From contig NC_134999.1 of assembly GCF_051020985.1 (NCBI RefSeq), positions 29,979,160 through 30,043,159 of the forward strand: a stretch of 64,000 nt of DNA, in the 5' to 3' direction. This document shows, piece after piece, positions 1 through 11,100 of this stretch. The position numbers and the translations under genes are program-made. Each line of letters opens with the position of its first letter. Position 1 is the first letter of the stretch. The notes below the pieces were generated by a model. It worked only from the letters and a program-made list of their open reading frames with translations, had not been told where the DNA came from and did not search any database. This DNA is from Nomia melanderi. Lineage: Eukaryota; Arthropoda; Insecta; Hymenoptera; Halictidae.

Positions 1-404
1 CGGTATATCAATCGAGCCGAGTGCGGCAAGTGATCGTTTCCCCCTGCCTCCCCAACCGGTTAGGTGATTTTGCGGTTTTCAGATGGAAAGTAGGCGAATT
101 GTAGGTCTATGGCTTAAGTCTGTATCAATGATCATCATTACAATCAGTGGTGATTCATTGCCCTCTTGCGGCAAATTTAGGAAAATCTAGTTAGAGTTGC
201 TGGAACCACAGACGAGGTGTATCGTCTGTGCTGGAACTTTCTTATCCGGTTCCAGCAAACCATCTGGCTTTGCGTTTACAAGTCTTGTGTTTTGATAAGT
301 ATCGTCATTTTCGATGATGTATTAAAATCAATTTTTTACATGTAACAGTAACATTGATGTAGTACACATTTATCTATACTGATATTGTTTAGTTAGTGAT
401 AAAA
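1..404. other. upstream region of SRP9
   Basis: This stretch precedes the SRP9 start codon. The first 60 bases are GC-richer than the rest, and the last 100 bases before the ATG are AT-rich. I see no coding exon on either strand. Promoter and 5' UTR of SRP9 are the expected content, but no TATA box or start site can be fixed from sequence. A nested stem structure at 197-258 is listed separately. Confidence 0.4.
197..258 (+). other. nested stem-loop upstream of SRP9
   Basis: TTGCTGGAACC (197-207) is a perfect 11-base reverse complement of GGTTCCAGCAA (248-258). Inside it, ACAGACGA (208-215) pairs perfectly with TCGTCTGT (222-229) around a six-base loop. GCTGGAAC also recurs at 230-237, so an alternative pairing with 250-257 is possible. 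If transcribed as 5' leader this would be a two-part hairpin. Whether it lies in the SRP9 mRNA is unknown. Confidence 0.4.
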
Positions 405-1182
405 ATGACATATTTAAGTTCATGGGAAGAATTCGAGAAAGGGGCAGAGAGGTTATATCTTCAAGATCCAATGAAAGTGAGTATTAATTGAATTTACATT
501 AATTATTCTTCTATTATTATATTGACATATTAGAAATTGCCTGTAAATTTTAATAATGATGTTTTGTGAAAGTATTTCATTCAATAATTTAAAAATATTT
601 TCATAGATAATAGAGGTTGACTGATTTGACAAGTTGACACGTCATTTGTTCGAAGTAAAACACGATTTTATTTTATACACGACTTTATCAACCGAGAAAG
701 TAATGTTACATTAAATGTGTAATGTGTTTGAAATATAATATTTTATTAAGTTTGGTACAGAAAAATATCGAGAGCAATTGTTTTATATGAATTTTATTTA
801 TTATAGTTACTAAAAACTGCAGATAAAGCTTAAGTACTTATAATGTATATGTGCAGGTAATAGTATATTTATAACTTTAGCTTCCCATGTATATATATAA
901 GCTTATAATTTATTGTTTTCTTGTTTCAGACTCGGTATACAATGAAATATTGCCATAGTAAAGGTATCTTATGTCTAAAACTTACAGATAATCGAACGGT
1001 AAGCGTTGTATTTATGTAACTTACCTTTACGTAACTTAATTTTTACAAACTAACTTAAATAATACAATTGTAATTTTTTGTTGCAGTGCCTACAATATAA
1101 AACAGAGATAGCACAGGACTTAAAGAAGATGGAAAAATTTATAGGAAATTTAATGAGGCACATGGCATCTAAGGAGAGCTAA
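405..1182 (+). CDS. SRP9: SRP9, signal recognition particle 9 kDa subunit
   Basis: Three exons, 405-476, 930-998 and 1087-1182, join in phase 0 at GT-AG introns (GTGAGT/TTTCAG and GTAAGC/TTGCAG) to give a 78-residue protein; human SRP9 is 86. The start MTYLSSWEEFEKGAERLY, the LQDPMK block, the YCHSKGILCLKLTDN strand pair and the C-terminal helix (KKMEKFIGNLMRHM) line up with SRP9 throughout. In eukaryotes SRP9 pairs with SRP14 on the Alu domain of SRP RNA and mediates elongation arrest while secretory proteins are targeted to the ER. The ATG at 405 is the only start matching the family N-terminus. An AATAAA overlaps the stop and another lies at 1226. The gene converges on the FERM gene downstream. 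No oddities; complete and intact. Confidence 0.96.
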
Positions 1183-1225
1183 ATAAAGGACTAGATAAGA
1201 TTAGGGACACTTTTTTTAAATAAGG

Positions 1226-1231
1226 AATAAA
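1226..1231 (+). terminator. SRP9 polyadenylation signal
   Basis: AATAAA lies 44 bases after the SRP9 stop codon. An additional overlapping AATAAA sits directly at the stop (1182-1187). The 1226 site leaves a plausible short 3' UTR. Confidence 0.6.
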
Positions 1232-1368
1232 AGTGCTGCGCATTTAATTCATTGTTTATGGTTCATTTCATAAGTTTCAGTGACTGATGGGATTATTGAT
1301 ATTTAATTTGAATGAGGTATAAAAAACTTTCTTAAATATACAATATGTGCATAAATGTCTATTTTGTA

Positions 1369-1374
1369 TTTATT
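1369..1374 (-). terminator. polyadenylation signal, long isoform of FERM gene
   Basis: AATAAA on the minus strand lies 13 bases past the TGA proposed for the alternative last exon (1388-1390). It supports a minus-strand transcript ending here, tail-to-tail with SRP9 about 140 bases away. Confidence 0.45.
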
Positions 1375-1387
1375 TAAAGCTTCATGC

Positions 1388-1424
1388 TCATTTCGGCTGG
1401 TGACGTTGCCTCCTTGTTAAAGTT
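1388..1424 (-). CDS. EPB41L4A-like alternative terminal exon (long isoform)
   Basis: A polypyrimidine-TTTCAG acceptor at 1425-1430 is followed by a short open stretch. Joined to the TC left by the 1709 exon, it reads STLTRRQRHQPK and stops at TGA. A different, phase-incompatible frame reads NFNKEATSPAEMSMKL before TAA, so the true ending is uncertain. AATAAA follows at once. I infer this is the last exon of the long FERM-gene isoform; a separate small gene is the alternative. Confidence 0.4.
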
Positions 1425-1708
1425 CTGAAACAGTGCAAAATGGGAATGCATTAAAATACAAATGCTCATTTGTTTTAAGCATTTAATTTTCTAAATGAAA
1501 CAAATGTACGTGTAAAAACGTGATCTAAAATTTGTCTAAAAGTACCAATACTTTTTAGAAAGTGTAATTATACTATTCCAAGAATAAGTAGAATGTTCAG
1601 CAGCGTATAATGCATTAGGTATTAATGAAGCCAGACTTCGATTTTAATCAATTTCTAATACTGAATATTATAAGAGAGAAGCACAAAGCAATGAAAAGAA
1701 GCACTTAC

Positions 1709-1799
1709 GATATTATGGGCTGCAGAACAGCATCCAGAGTAGTATCAACAGGAGGGTAGATTTCTTGGTTTGAAGACAGTTCATAGCGTACCTCTCCCC
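1709..1799 (-). CDS. EPB41L4A-like alternative penultimate exon (long isoform)
   Basis: Bounded by an ATTAG acceptor (1800) and a GTAAGT donor (1703-1708). One frame is open and protein-like, containing RYELSSNQEIYPPVDTTLDA. The start is ambiguous: the TTAG acceptor at 1799 needs a donor in phase 1, whereas a downstream acceptor (GAG then GTA at 1791) would join in phase 0 to the best donor of the previous exon. No homologue recognised. Confidence 0.45.
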
Positions 1800-2515
1800 C
1801 TAATTGCAATTGCGTCTATACCAAACAAAACTATTTTACTAATTCACTATGCAGAAAATTTTATGATACAACACACTACATTCTAGAAATAACATTTCGT
1901 TGAATAAATCTTTGAATACTATTCCAATAGACAAACAAATAACACGAAAATACGTTGTACATAATATAACGAAAAACTGACGTAAAATTATTACTTTTTC
2001 GTTATATTTAACGAAATGATATAACTAGAAAAGAAAAGAGTAGCAAACCTTAACCATATGTGTTTATAAAAAGCGCTTAGTATTTCTAACAAAGTTCAAC
2101 AGTATAAGTGCAATTTTAGTGAAATTAATTTCATTTGTCACATAGTACTGTGATCATTTCTTATTGTTCTCTTATAAAAGCAAAAAGCTTAAACTACATG
2201 AAGCAAAAATTTAACCCATTACTTTCTATTGGTACTGTTGTGCACCGACAAATATAATATACAGTTCTCTTTATCGACATTAACTACTTTCCATCTTTAT
2301 TGAACGATCTCATCGCATCTGTTACAGACTAGATGATTATTATATTTATCGGTACGCATTTCACAATAACATAATCAATTAAAGTGTTGTACATATATAT
2401 ATATATGTATATATGATACTCAGCATGTAACGTGTTTCACGCAAAACCAAAATAAACGAACAATCGTAAATCTTGTATAATGAAAAAGAAACAAAGCGAG
2501 CGTAAAGATACGTAC
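1800..2515. other. intron, no feature seen
   Basis: AT-rich sequence between two alternative 3' exons of the minus-strand gene. It contains a short TA run near 2395-2415. I see no coding block, transposon ends or RNA gene. Confidence 0.4.
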
Positions 2516-2789
2516 TACACGGGTGGGCTTAGCGCTGTCGGCTGAGCTTGAGCAGCAGCTTGAAAATTCCTGCGGTGTGCTTTCCCCGAGGCCACTGTCC
2601 GCGTTACTGCCTATCAATATTCTGTTGTTACGAGTATAATAAAAGTCCTTCCTCATATTGCACTCGCTCCTACTACCGTCGTAGTACTTAGCCTCGACTT
2701 GACCCGGCCTGGTCGGTGGCAAATTATAACTTCCATCGCGACTATGCTGTATCATTCTTCTGTTTCTTTTGCCAATGGATCCGATTGTT
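2516..2789 (-). CDS. EPB41L4A-like alternative exon (long isoform)
   Basis: The only fully open frame of this 274-base block reads 91 codons after one leading base: TIGSIGKRNRRMIQHSRDGS at the start and FSSCCSSSADSAKPTRV at the end. It has a clear acceptor (CTCACTTTCAG) and a GTACGT donor. An in-frame stop lies just upstream of the acceptor, so it is not an extended ORF. The leading base completes the codon AG|A when joined to the internal donor at 3586/3587 of the 3502-3742 exon. Polar, Ser/Arg-rich and probably disordered; function unknown. It could instead belong to a separate small gene. Confidence 0.55.
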
Positions 2790-3501
2790 CTGAAAGTGAG
2801 TCCTTCACAGTCTTCGATAGCCACTCCAAATTTTTAAACGATCATTCCTGATCGGACACCAATCCGACATCGATGCATACACATTTTAGTTTGGCAAACG
2901 ATCAGATGCGGTTAATACATACTACGAGCTAGAGATTGCATTCCTTTTCTGTTTTATTTCATAACAATTACTAGTATTCACACAGGTTTTTGTCATTTTC
3001 TTTCTCATTCGTAGGTCGTTCAACGGTCGGTCGTTTCAAATACCGGGACACCTAAAGGGGATTCTCGCCGGTGTGACACAGATATATCAATACACAACGA
3101 ATTTCGATCGGCTTTTGTAATAGTCTCGATGCTCCCAGATACCAACGTTCGTTCGACGAGAGTACACAATGCAATTACCACAAACACAATTACACAACAA
3201 AACGTTTAACAGGATACGGAGGGCACAGACATGATACGGACACAGGAGAACGAACGGGGAATTGCTACGGTTCCGAGGACGTATACTTCCACGCGGATAC
3301 TTCCGTGGAATAGCAAAAAGCATCAGTGGGTGCCAGCCAGGAAATAAATACACAGGTGCGAAAAGCTGTTAACCTCATCGATTTATTAAGGGTCTGTCAT
3401 GCTTCTCGAAATAAATAATAAGGGGGCATGCTTATAGTAGATGATGTACATGCTCTGAATAAATAATAAAAAAAAAAAAACACATGCAAAGGGCGAGGAT
3501 T
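2790..3501 (-). other. 3' UTR of short isoform / intron of long isoform
   Basis: The sequence follows the TAA at 3502-3504 on the minus strand. It carries an A-tract at 3470-3480 (T-tract on the transcript) and a minus-strand AATAAA at 3382-3387. I see no convincing coding sequence; an 88-residue open frame at 3087-3353 resembles no family I know. Confidence 0.4.
3382..3387 (-). terminator. polyadenylation signal, short isoform
   Basis: Minus-strand AATAAA 115 bases after the TAA of the 3502-3742 exon. It is the nearest canonical signal I see for a transcript ending with the short C-terminus. Confidence 0.4.
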
Positions 3502-3742
3502 TTAAACAATGACTACGGATCCCGTCTCATCCTCCATTTGCGGAGGATGACTGTGGATGTTGCAGGCCGTCTTGAGATCATCGTACCTAGGCAGAGACGA
3601 CGAGTCTGCCTCGTCCAATCGGGAATTGCTAGATTGTAAGGGACATTGCTGTACAGATTGCGATTGAACCACCGTATACGGTATCTCTCGCCGTTGCTGT
3701 TCGCTCATTCCGGTCGTGTCGACTAGCCCAAATTCCAAATGT
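3502..3742 (-). CDS. EPB41L4A: EPB41L4A-like terminal exon (short isoform)
   Basis: Acceptor TTTTTTCCAG at 3743; the leading A completes a Lys codon from the previous exon. It encodes HLEFGLVDTTGMSEQQRREI followed by PYTVV, matching the family block LVDPSGLSEEQLKEIPYT, then an acidic tail ending SVVIV and TAA. Within it a CCTAG|GTACGA donor lies after position 3587 in phase 2. That site matches the phase of the 2516-2789 exon, so this exon may be spliced in two ways. Confidence 0.93.
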
Positions 3743-6700
3743 CTGGAAAAAATCATGCTCTTAATTGTTACGTCGTTACACCTTACTCTCGAAGGCAATA
3801 AATGTCATCGTGCACATCTTTAAGAATGACAGAATTTCATCTCGTTTACGTGACGTTTCCGTTTTTAGTAGAAAAGAAGCAATGAAAGTATTTTACAAAC
3901 GAATATGTATATATATAAATAGATGTATAGATCGAACTTAATTACATGTTCAAAGCAACATCACCTTAATTTTACATTTTAGCCTTAATACTTCGATCGT
4001 TCTATCACCTGTTGTCTTAAGATAAAATCTCATATTTATAATACAATATTTAAGAATGGTAGAAACACAGGGACCATGACAAATGTTGGCTTACAAACTT
4101 TTCCTTTTATTCAAGAGAAGATTTCAGGAGAGATTCATGGAAGTCGATTGACAGTGGAAGTGTTAAGGGACAAAGTTTCTGTTTCAATGAAACCTTGTCA
4201 CGTACTGAGCGTGTGCTCTGGTAACACTTAATACCTCTAAACTGATTAATCGATCTTTGTTTACAATAAATACTATATGTGCAGAAACTTTGTACCTATT
4301 ACATTAAAGAATGCTTTGTATATTATAATTATATAAATAAAACCTACTTCCTAAGCTCGTCTGGCAATGGTTGCTTCTGAGAAGGACTCCGGTGTCTACT
4401 CCTATGCCTCCTTCTAGGTTCTGTATGGCTCACCTAACATTTCAAATAGAACCATTGAAACGATAGACAGAAACTAGCTTATAATAAATGGAAAATAATT
4501 CTGAATAGTGTATACATGCTTTTGATACGTCTCAAGTTACATTATTCGAACTTACAACGGCTCGCTGAACTCCTTCGCCCTTTCGTTTCTGAGCTTCCCT
4601 CCATTGTGGCTCGGAGTCGACCAATTCGTGCCTGGAAAAAAAAATTCCCACACGCGTGTGTGTACTTGTACAATAACAAGGGTCACGTCTGGATAGCGTA
4701 GTTTAACTGAAGAACAGCCACGCGTGTTACAAGTGCGCGGTGATAAATTAGATCCAGAGAATGGTACACTTTTGTTGGAGTATAATTACGATACCGGCTT
4801 CCAGCTTACGCATTCATTTTTCGTTGAATATAACGGCGGAGGGATTTCGTTGCTCCGCGGTTGATACTTCCCGCGTGCGTCATCATTAAAATAATTATCA
4901 CCTTTACGGATTTTATGTACCCTACCGTAAGAGTATAATGAGCACGAGGGCTCTTCTTTCCCGTCTACACGGTCGATGAACCCGCCCAAGACGTTCGAAC
5001 GCACTACGTGCTCTTCGTTTTCACATGACCGTCTAAGGAACCTTTATTATCCCAATTAATTACCAATTAAGCCGGCACGCACATCTTAGACGCTCAATTG
5101 ACTTAATATACGACGGGAAACGTAACGAGGTCGATTATATCGTAAGATTTCATTTGAATCTTCCGCGCTGTTCGTTTGTTTGCCAAGACACCGCGTCGGT
5201 TCGAATTCTTCGGATTTAACCCTTTGCACTTGAGACAGTTCCCACTGGAAATGTCCGACATTTTCTGATGGGATGTAGATGGATTGAATTTTCTTCATTC
5301 TTTGAAACTAATACATCGGTGAATTAAGAAACGAGGCTATTTCATTGATGCATTATACAAAATTTGTATATATAAGTTTCTTAATTTCATTTTTTAATAT
5401 AATATTATATGTATATAATACAATGTTGTATATAATATAAGATTATATTGTATTTAAGACTTTATAAATTTACTGTGTCATTCAAGTGGTGTATCAGAGT
5501 CACCCTTCGAGTGCAAAGGGTTAAAGGCAGAATAACGATGATTGCATACCTAGAAGAACGAGAGCTTCTGTGCTTCCTGCGGTGTTTACGATGGCCTGAC
5601 CTCGAGTCCGAACCTCTTGACAGTTCGGACTCGCAGTCTGAATGACGACTGTGTCTTCGGTGACTATGACTATGACTTCTCCTACGATGACCACCGCGAC
5701 TATGGCTGTCCCCTGAACTTTGGCTCTCCACAGAGCTACTCCTTCGCTGGAGCCTGCTCAAGAGCTGAAATTCATTTGACAATGATTGCTTCAAGAGTGT
5801 TAGATACATGTCTGTTCAATATAAAACCAATGACTGTGATGTATTTTATTCCTATTTTTATCGATTAATATTGTGCTCTGACGGTTTCTGAATTATGTTT
5901 ATTCGAGACCCTTAATTATTTTGTAATGTTCACTCAATTTTTCTTAACCCTTTGCAATCGGGAGGTGATTCGGTTTGATACGGTTAAATTATAAAGTTTG
6001 ATGTTTAATATTGAACTTTATATAATGCGTCACTATGTGAAATCTCATAGTAAAATACTTTCGTCCCTTAATTTATCGATTAAATTAATTACATTAATCG
6101 CAAAAAAACATCGTCTATATTTTATCAAAAGTGTTGGATATTTCTAGCAAAAAACTTCCGAGTGCAAAGGGTTAATATCTGGATCTCCTAATACTTATAA
6201 ATGAGAGTGTATTCATTCAGAATATTCAGAAAACTTCCTTATTCCAACGTTTCTAACGCAAAATTTTGTAATGTAAACATTTGACCCATTCGATAGGAGT
6301 AGAGGACAACACATTTCTATTCTGATCACTTTGCAACGTTCGTTATAAGGTTCACAGGTCTTTTGCAATTAAAATTCTATTTTCAATTTATATCCTTCCT
6401 ACTGTACTTCCCTTACTTCGAGTACCAATCTATTATATGCAGACCAAAAAATGCCCGACTGCCCACAAGTCAAGCGAGCACACAGGCAAGACTCACTGAC
6501 AACAGATGTCGATTAATAGCATTCCACTTCAACTCTGAAGTCTACAGAGCACAAAGGATTAAGTCGTAAAGAATAATTTTACTACATACTTATAAAAGAT
6601 AAATGGCCAGTAACGATAGAATCTACAGTCAACACACATCATTTTGAATGGTTAAACATTCAGGAATGCCATTAGAATGCTAAGTCATTGTTCCATACGT

Positions 6701-8125
6701 CTAACATCCTGCTGCCAAGAATGAAATCCGTCCGGCCCATTTAACTAAAAATTCTTTTCGCCACTGAATACACCATAAAACTACAGAAACCCTAAACATC
6801 GGCTGACACATAATTCCATATAACAATCTTCAAAAAGCGTTACGCTCTGCTGAATTCTAATTACTCCATTGAATGTTAATTTAACGATCAATTACACGCG
6901 GAGAACGAACGCGGAAAATTAGCTTGTACCACACGCAGAGAATAAACATGGAATATTGTCTTGCGGAAATTCCGACGCCCAGCGGCCGCATGTTGCCGAG
7001 GTGTTCCGAAACTTATGAATTATAAATCTGAAGGACGTACTGCCGGTGCTGTTCCCGCGGAGCGGACAGACCGAGGACTAGACGAAGTATAAAGGCCTCG
7101 GGGCTGGCTCTGAGTCCACGGCGCGCTCCTGGTGCTCCTGGGACTCGAATTGTTCACCCGTCTGGCATTCTGCGTATTGCACAAGACATTCCCGCTGGCC
7201 GGGTTGCTGGCCGAATTAACGTTGACAGCGGCAGGCGTTTCCACGAACGGGCCAACCATCTCTTGGCCCTCGACCACGCGTCGCTGAGCCCTACGGCTGG
7301 GGGTTCTCTGGAAAATCGGAGGCGGATTCCGTCTGATCATCGTGTGCTTCTCCGATCCGGACGGCGGACTGTACGACCGGAAACGGGAGTAAGGGCTCAA
7401 AGGTGGCGGGCCAGTGGCCATTAAACGGAAGAACGCTTGGTGCTCCAGACAGCATTTCCACAGGTGTCTGCAGGCACCCTTTGACGGTGTCTCGAAACCG
7501 TGCGTCCTCTCTTCGGAATTCTTCTCGCTCACCCTCAGCATGAAGTATCTACCCTGGAACGTGTACGAGTCTGATAGAATTAGGCAGTGTAATGTCAATT
7601 ATGAATGATTTATTCGGCCTGGGCAACGCGATAAACGGCGACGTATGATTTTTAGCCGAGGAAGTTCTGCGTGGCGAGCGACGCAATTTGTTTCTTACTT
7701 TATTTTACTCTGGTTTTCGTATTTTGTTTTGTCTACTACTTGTTTTTAGTTTTTTATATACCTGTTGTTCTATTCTGTTTTACTATTTTGTTTTGTCTAT
7801 TACTTGTTTTTAGTGTTTTCGTACACATGCTGTTTTATTCTGTTTTAATATTTTATTTTGTCTGCTGATTGTTTTTACTATTTTCGTACACCTAATTTAT
7901 TCTATTTTACTATTTTATTTTATCTACTACTTGCTTTTACACGTTTCATACATCTGCTAATTTATTCTATTTTATTCTGTTATACTTTATCTTATTTTAA
8001 TTACACGTAACAACATTTTATCTATTTACCTCTGTTATTATTTCTGTGTTATTTATTATTTTACACTGTTATATTTTATGTTGTGAATGCTTGCTCGTAA
8101 ATATTTATTTATTCTTTATATCGCC

Positions 8126-8182
<57 letters not shown>

Positions 8183-11100
8183 TTTATGTATGTTTCTTTT
8201 TATTTATATCATATATATGTGTTTATATTTTATTATATTTTATTCACCCTTGCCGAAAAGGCGTATTGAAGTACCTATCCCCGGTCGATAATTGTAAGGC
8301 CGAAGGAACATGGTTTGGAAATAAACAACTTTTAGCGGTTATGAATTATTTAGCACGTTCCGTGCCATTTCTGGTACACGCGGAATTTTTGTAAGGAAAC
8401 ACTTTTTGCGAGACGTGTGTCGAAAAATGGCGATACATATCGTAAAGTAGCGAAAACGCTAAGAAAGATATCAAAATATATATAAAAGTCACCAAAAACT
8501 TGAATGTAACTTAACACTAGGTTTACGGACGTTTATTGTACAATTTTTTCTATTGTTCCTCGAAAAATTGATGTTCGTTGATTCAGATCTAGGAAATTAG
8601 TGATTTAAAACTAGACAATTAGAATACGTATTCGTGTAATTGCGTCAATAAAAGTCCACGCGAACATTTATCAATTAATTTTTGTTAAAATCAATATGCG
8701 TATTTTAATTTATTATTAACATTTTACATCGATTATTCTCATTCGTCTCGCCATTCTTGTACAACTGGACTCGATGAAACTACTTGATCATTAATAAATT
8801 AAAGAAAATAATTGGATGGTTTGTCTGCGTTTACTCTAAAAAATAAAGATTGTTAATAGAGAAGTAATATTTCTTTTATATGAAAACTAGATACATAACA
8901 TTCGATTTTGTTTAAATTTGTCTATATTTCCTATTAAATAATTAATTATTATTATTATAAATGAATTATAATTGAATGCAATATAGTATTATCTTTAACC
9001 GTAAGTTTTTGTTCGAATAAAATCTCACTCGGCACTGATAATTATAATCGTTTACTTTCACTTCTTCGTTTTCTCATTTTGTAATTCAACGTGTAGTAAA
9101 GACGTGTTATAATTAATATTAAATATTTCCATGCATGTTATTCCTTGAGTTTAATTACTACATTTAATTAGGGTTTACATCCTTTAATGAGGTTCGTGAA
9201 TCAGCTTTCGTACATGTTACGTTTTGAAATTTATTATTAAAGCGTACTGCACGTAATTGTGCACTGTATTTTATGTCCCTTATAATTTTACGGACGTACG
9301 GTAATATATACGGCTATTTTCTATGACCTGCATCAAACTGCTACGGTTATCGAAAGATTCAGTGTTAGTCATTAATTTTATTCTTCCTTTATACAGATAC
9401 GCGTGTGGTTATAATTTTCGAAACTATTATACTCAAGCATCCGATCAACATAATCCTTTCAGTCTATTTATGTGTCATTCTTCGTTTCATATATATTCAA
9501 AGTTAAACTTTCTATTACAATTAATTAACATCAGATTTATTCGAATGGTCTATTTCGTTAAAAAAATGTTCTTCTTGCAGATTTCCAATTTCACAGGGTT
9601 AAATAGTTAACCATTTGAGTGCCAAGCGGCGCGGTCGCACTTCTCCGCTAGGCTGTCTAAAAATGCCACTCTATCGGTTTGTAGAATCAAATTAACTTTA
9701 TTTATTCGTCTTCCTTTTAATTATTTATTTTTTTGTTATTACCTGCTTAGTAATGGAAGAACGGAACGATCGCGCTATTTACAATCTTTGCACGTAAAAA
9801 TAGAAAAGCGTAATTCAGTCTCTGAACTGAAACGAAAGAAGCGCGATCGCCCTGCTTGGCACTTTTCGATCGGTTTTTTGTGAAGACCCGTGGCACTCAA
9901 ACGGTTAAATAGACGAATTACCTCTGTAAATATGCTATTAAATTTATTGTGCAAATATCTTGCGAATTTCACTGAATTGTTCGTTTAAATAGATAGTAGG
10001 TCGTTCGTGGATTACCATATCGTTTGCTTACCTTATAATAGATTTTATTTATCCGAGGCCAGTAGTAATTTCCCACTTTGGTCTTGTTACGCAACAGTAT
10101 TATCCCGCTCGGTGTCAGGCCCAAAAAGTATTCCACACTGTCCTCACCCTAAGGATAAAAACTTCCAGAGATTTCTGTGATACGATCGCGATGGTTATAA
10201 CGTTTTCTTTTAAAATGAGAAACTTACCAATACGGGATGCAAATCGACCCCATACATTTCGAGCCATTTTACCTTGTCGAGATAATTCAGCTCTGCTGCA
10301 GAGGGTAATTGTCCTCTGAAAAGATCAATCTTATGATAATGCATCATTTAAATTCCTTGCGTAATGATTATACCGAGCTCTAAATACTTGTATAAAACAC
10401 TGAGCCAGTAAATTATTTAAATCATTCAAAGTGTCATTAACGTTTAATGCTGCCATTTCTTTCGGAAATTGAATAACGAATACTTAATTACATTAATTAT
10501 GTTCAATAAATGTTCATGTTATATTTAACACAATGTCTATTATCGATAAAAGTAAAGGAACATTTAATTTTCTGTTTTTCGATTAATTTATAGACTATTG
10601 TTTATGGTAAACCTAAAGATTACAATGAAGGTAATATTTTATTAACAACCACGACAACTTACACAAGAGTTTTATGAAGTTCCACTATACGGTTCTCCAA
10701 TTCTGTAGTCTGATTGGCTAAGAATCGAAATTCGGTAACGTAGCCTAAGGAATGTCGTCTTGGATCGTAGTCTCCCAGTTCCGCTGAAACAACAAGAAAG
10801 TAAAGCTTATGATTTCTATACATTTTGTAATCAGCATACAATTTTCTGTGATGCCTTCAATTTACTCTCGAATGTCACTCCGAGAAATTAAGATGAAATC
10901 AGATAAAATTATTGTAATAATTGTGTCTAAAATTATTTAACCCTTTGAGTGCTGGATACTCTTGGCCGAAACGTTCCACGTGGACGGAATATTTTGTTGC
11001 TCATCTAAAGATCGATGAATTATATTAATCCGTTACTTTAGCAATTAAATTGAATGCCTGAAATTTCTCTATAGAAACTCCAAGTCTACATATATTGAAA

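Noticed and set aside
3087..3353. 88-codon minus frame downstream of the short-isoform stop
   Set aside because: Starts inside untranslated sequence, no splice acceptor in frame and no family resemblance.
5448..5868. Plus-strand frames of 65 and 83 codons
   Set aside because: They are antisense shadows of the RS-rich exon on the minus strand.
7414..7608. Plus-strand frame of 64 codons
   Set aside because: Antisense to the large FERM/FA exon.
8046..8291. Open frames of 60 and 81 codons with YIYIYI runs
   Set aside because: Produced by the (TA)n microsatellite.
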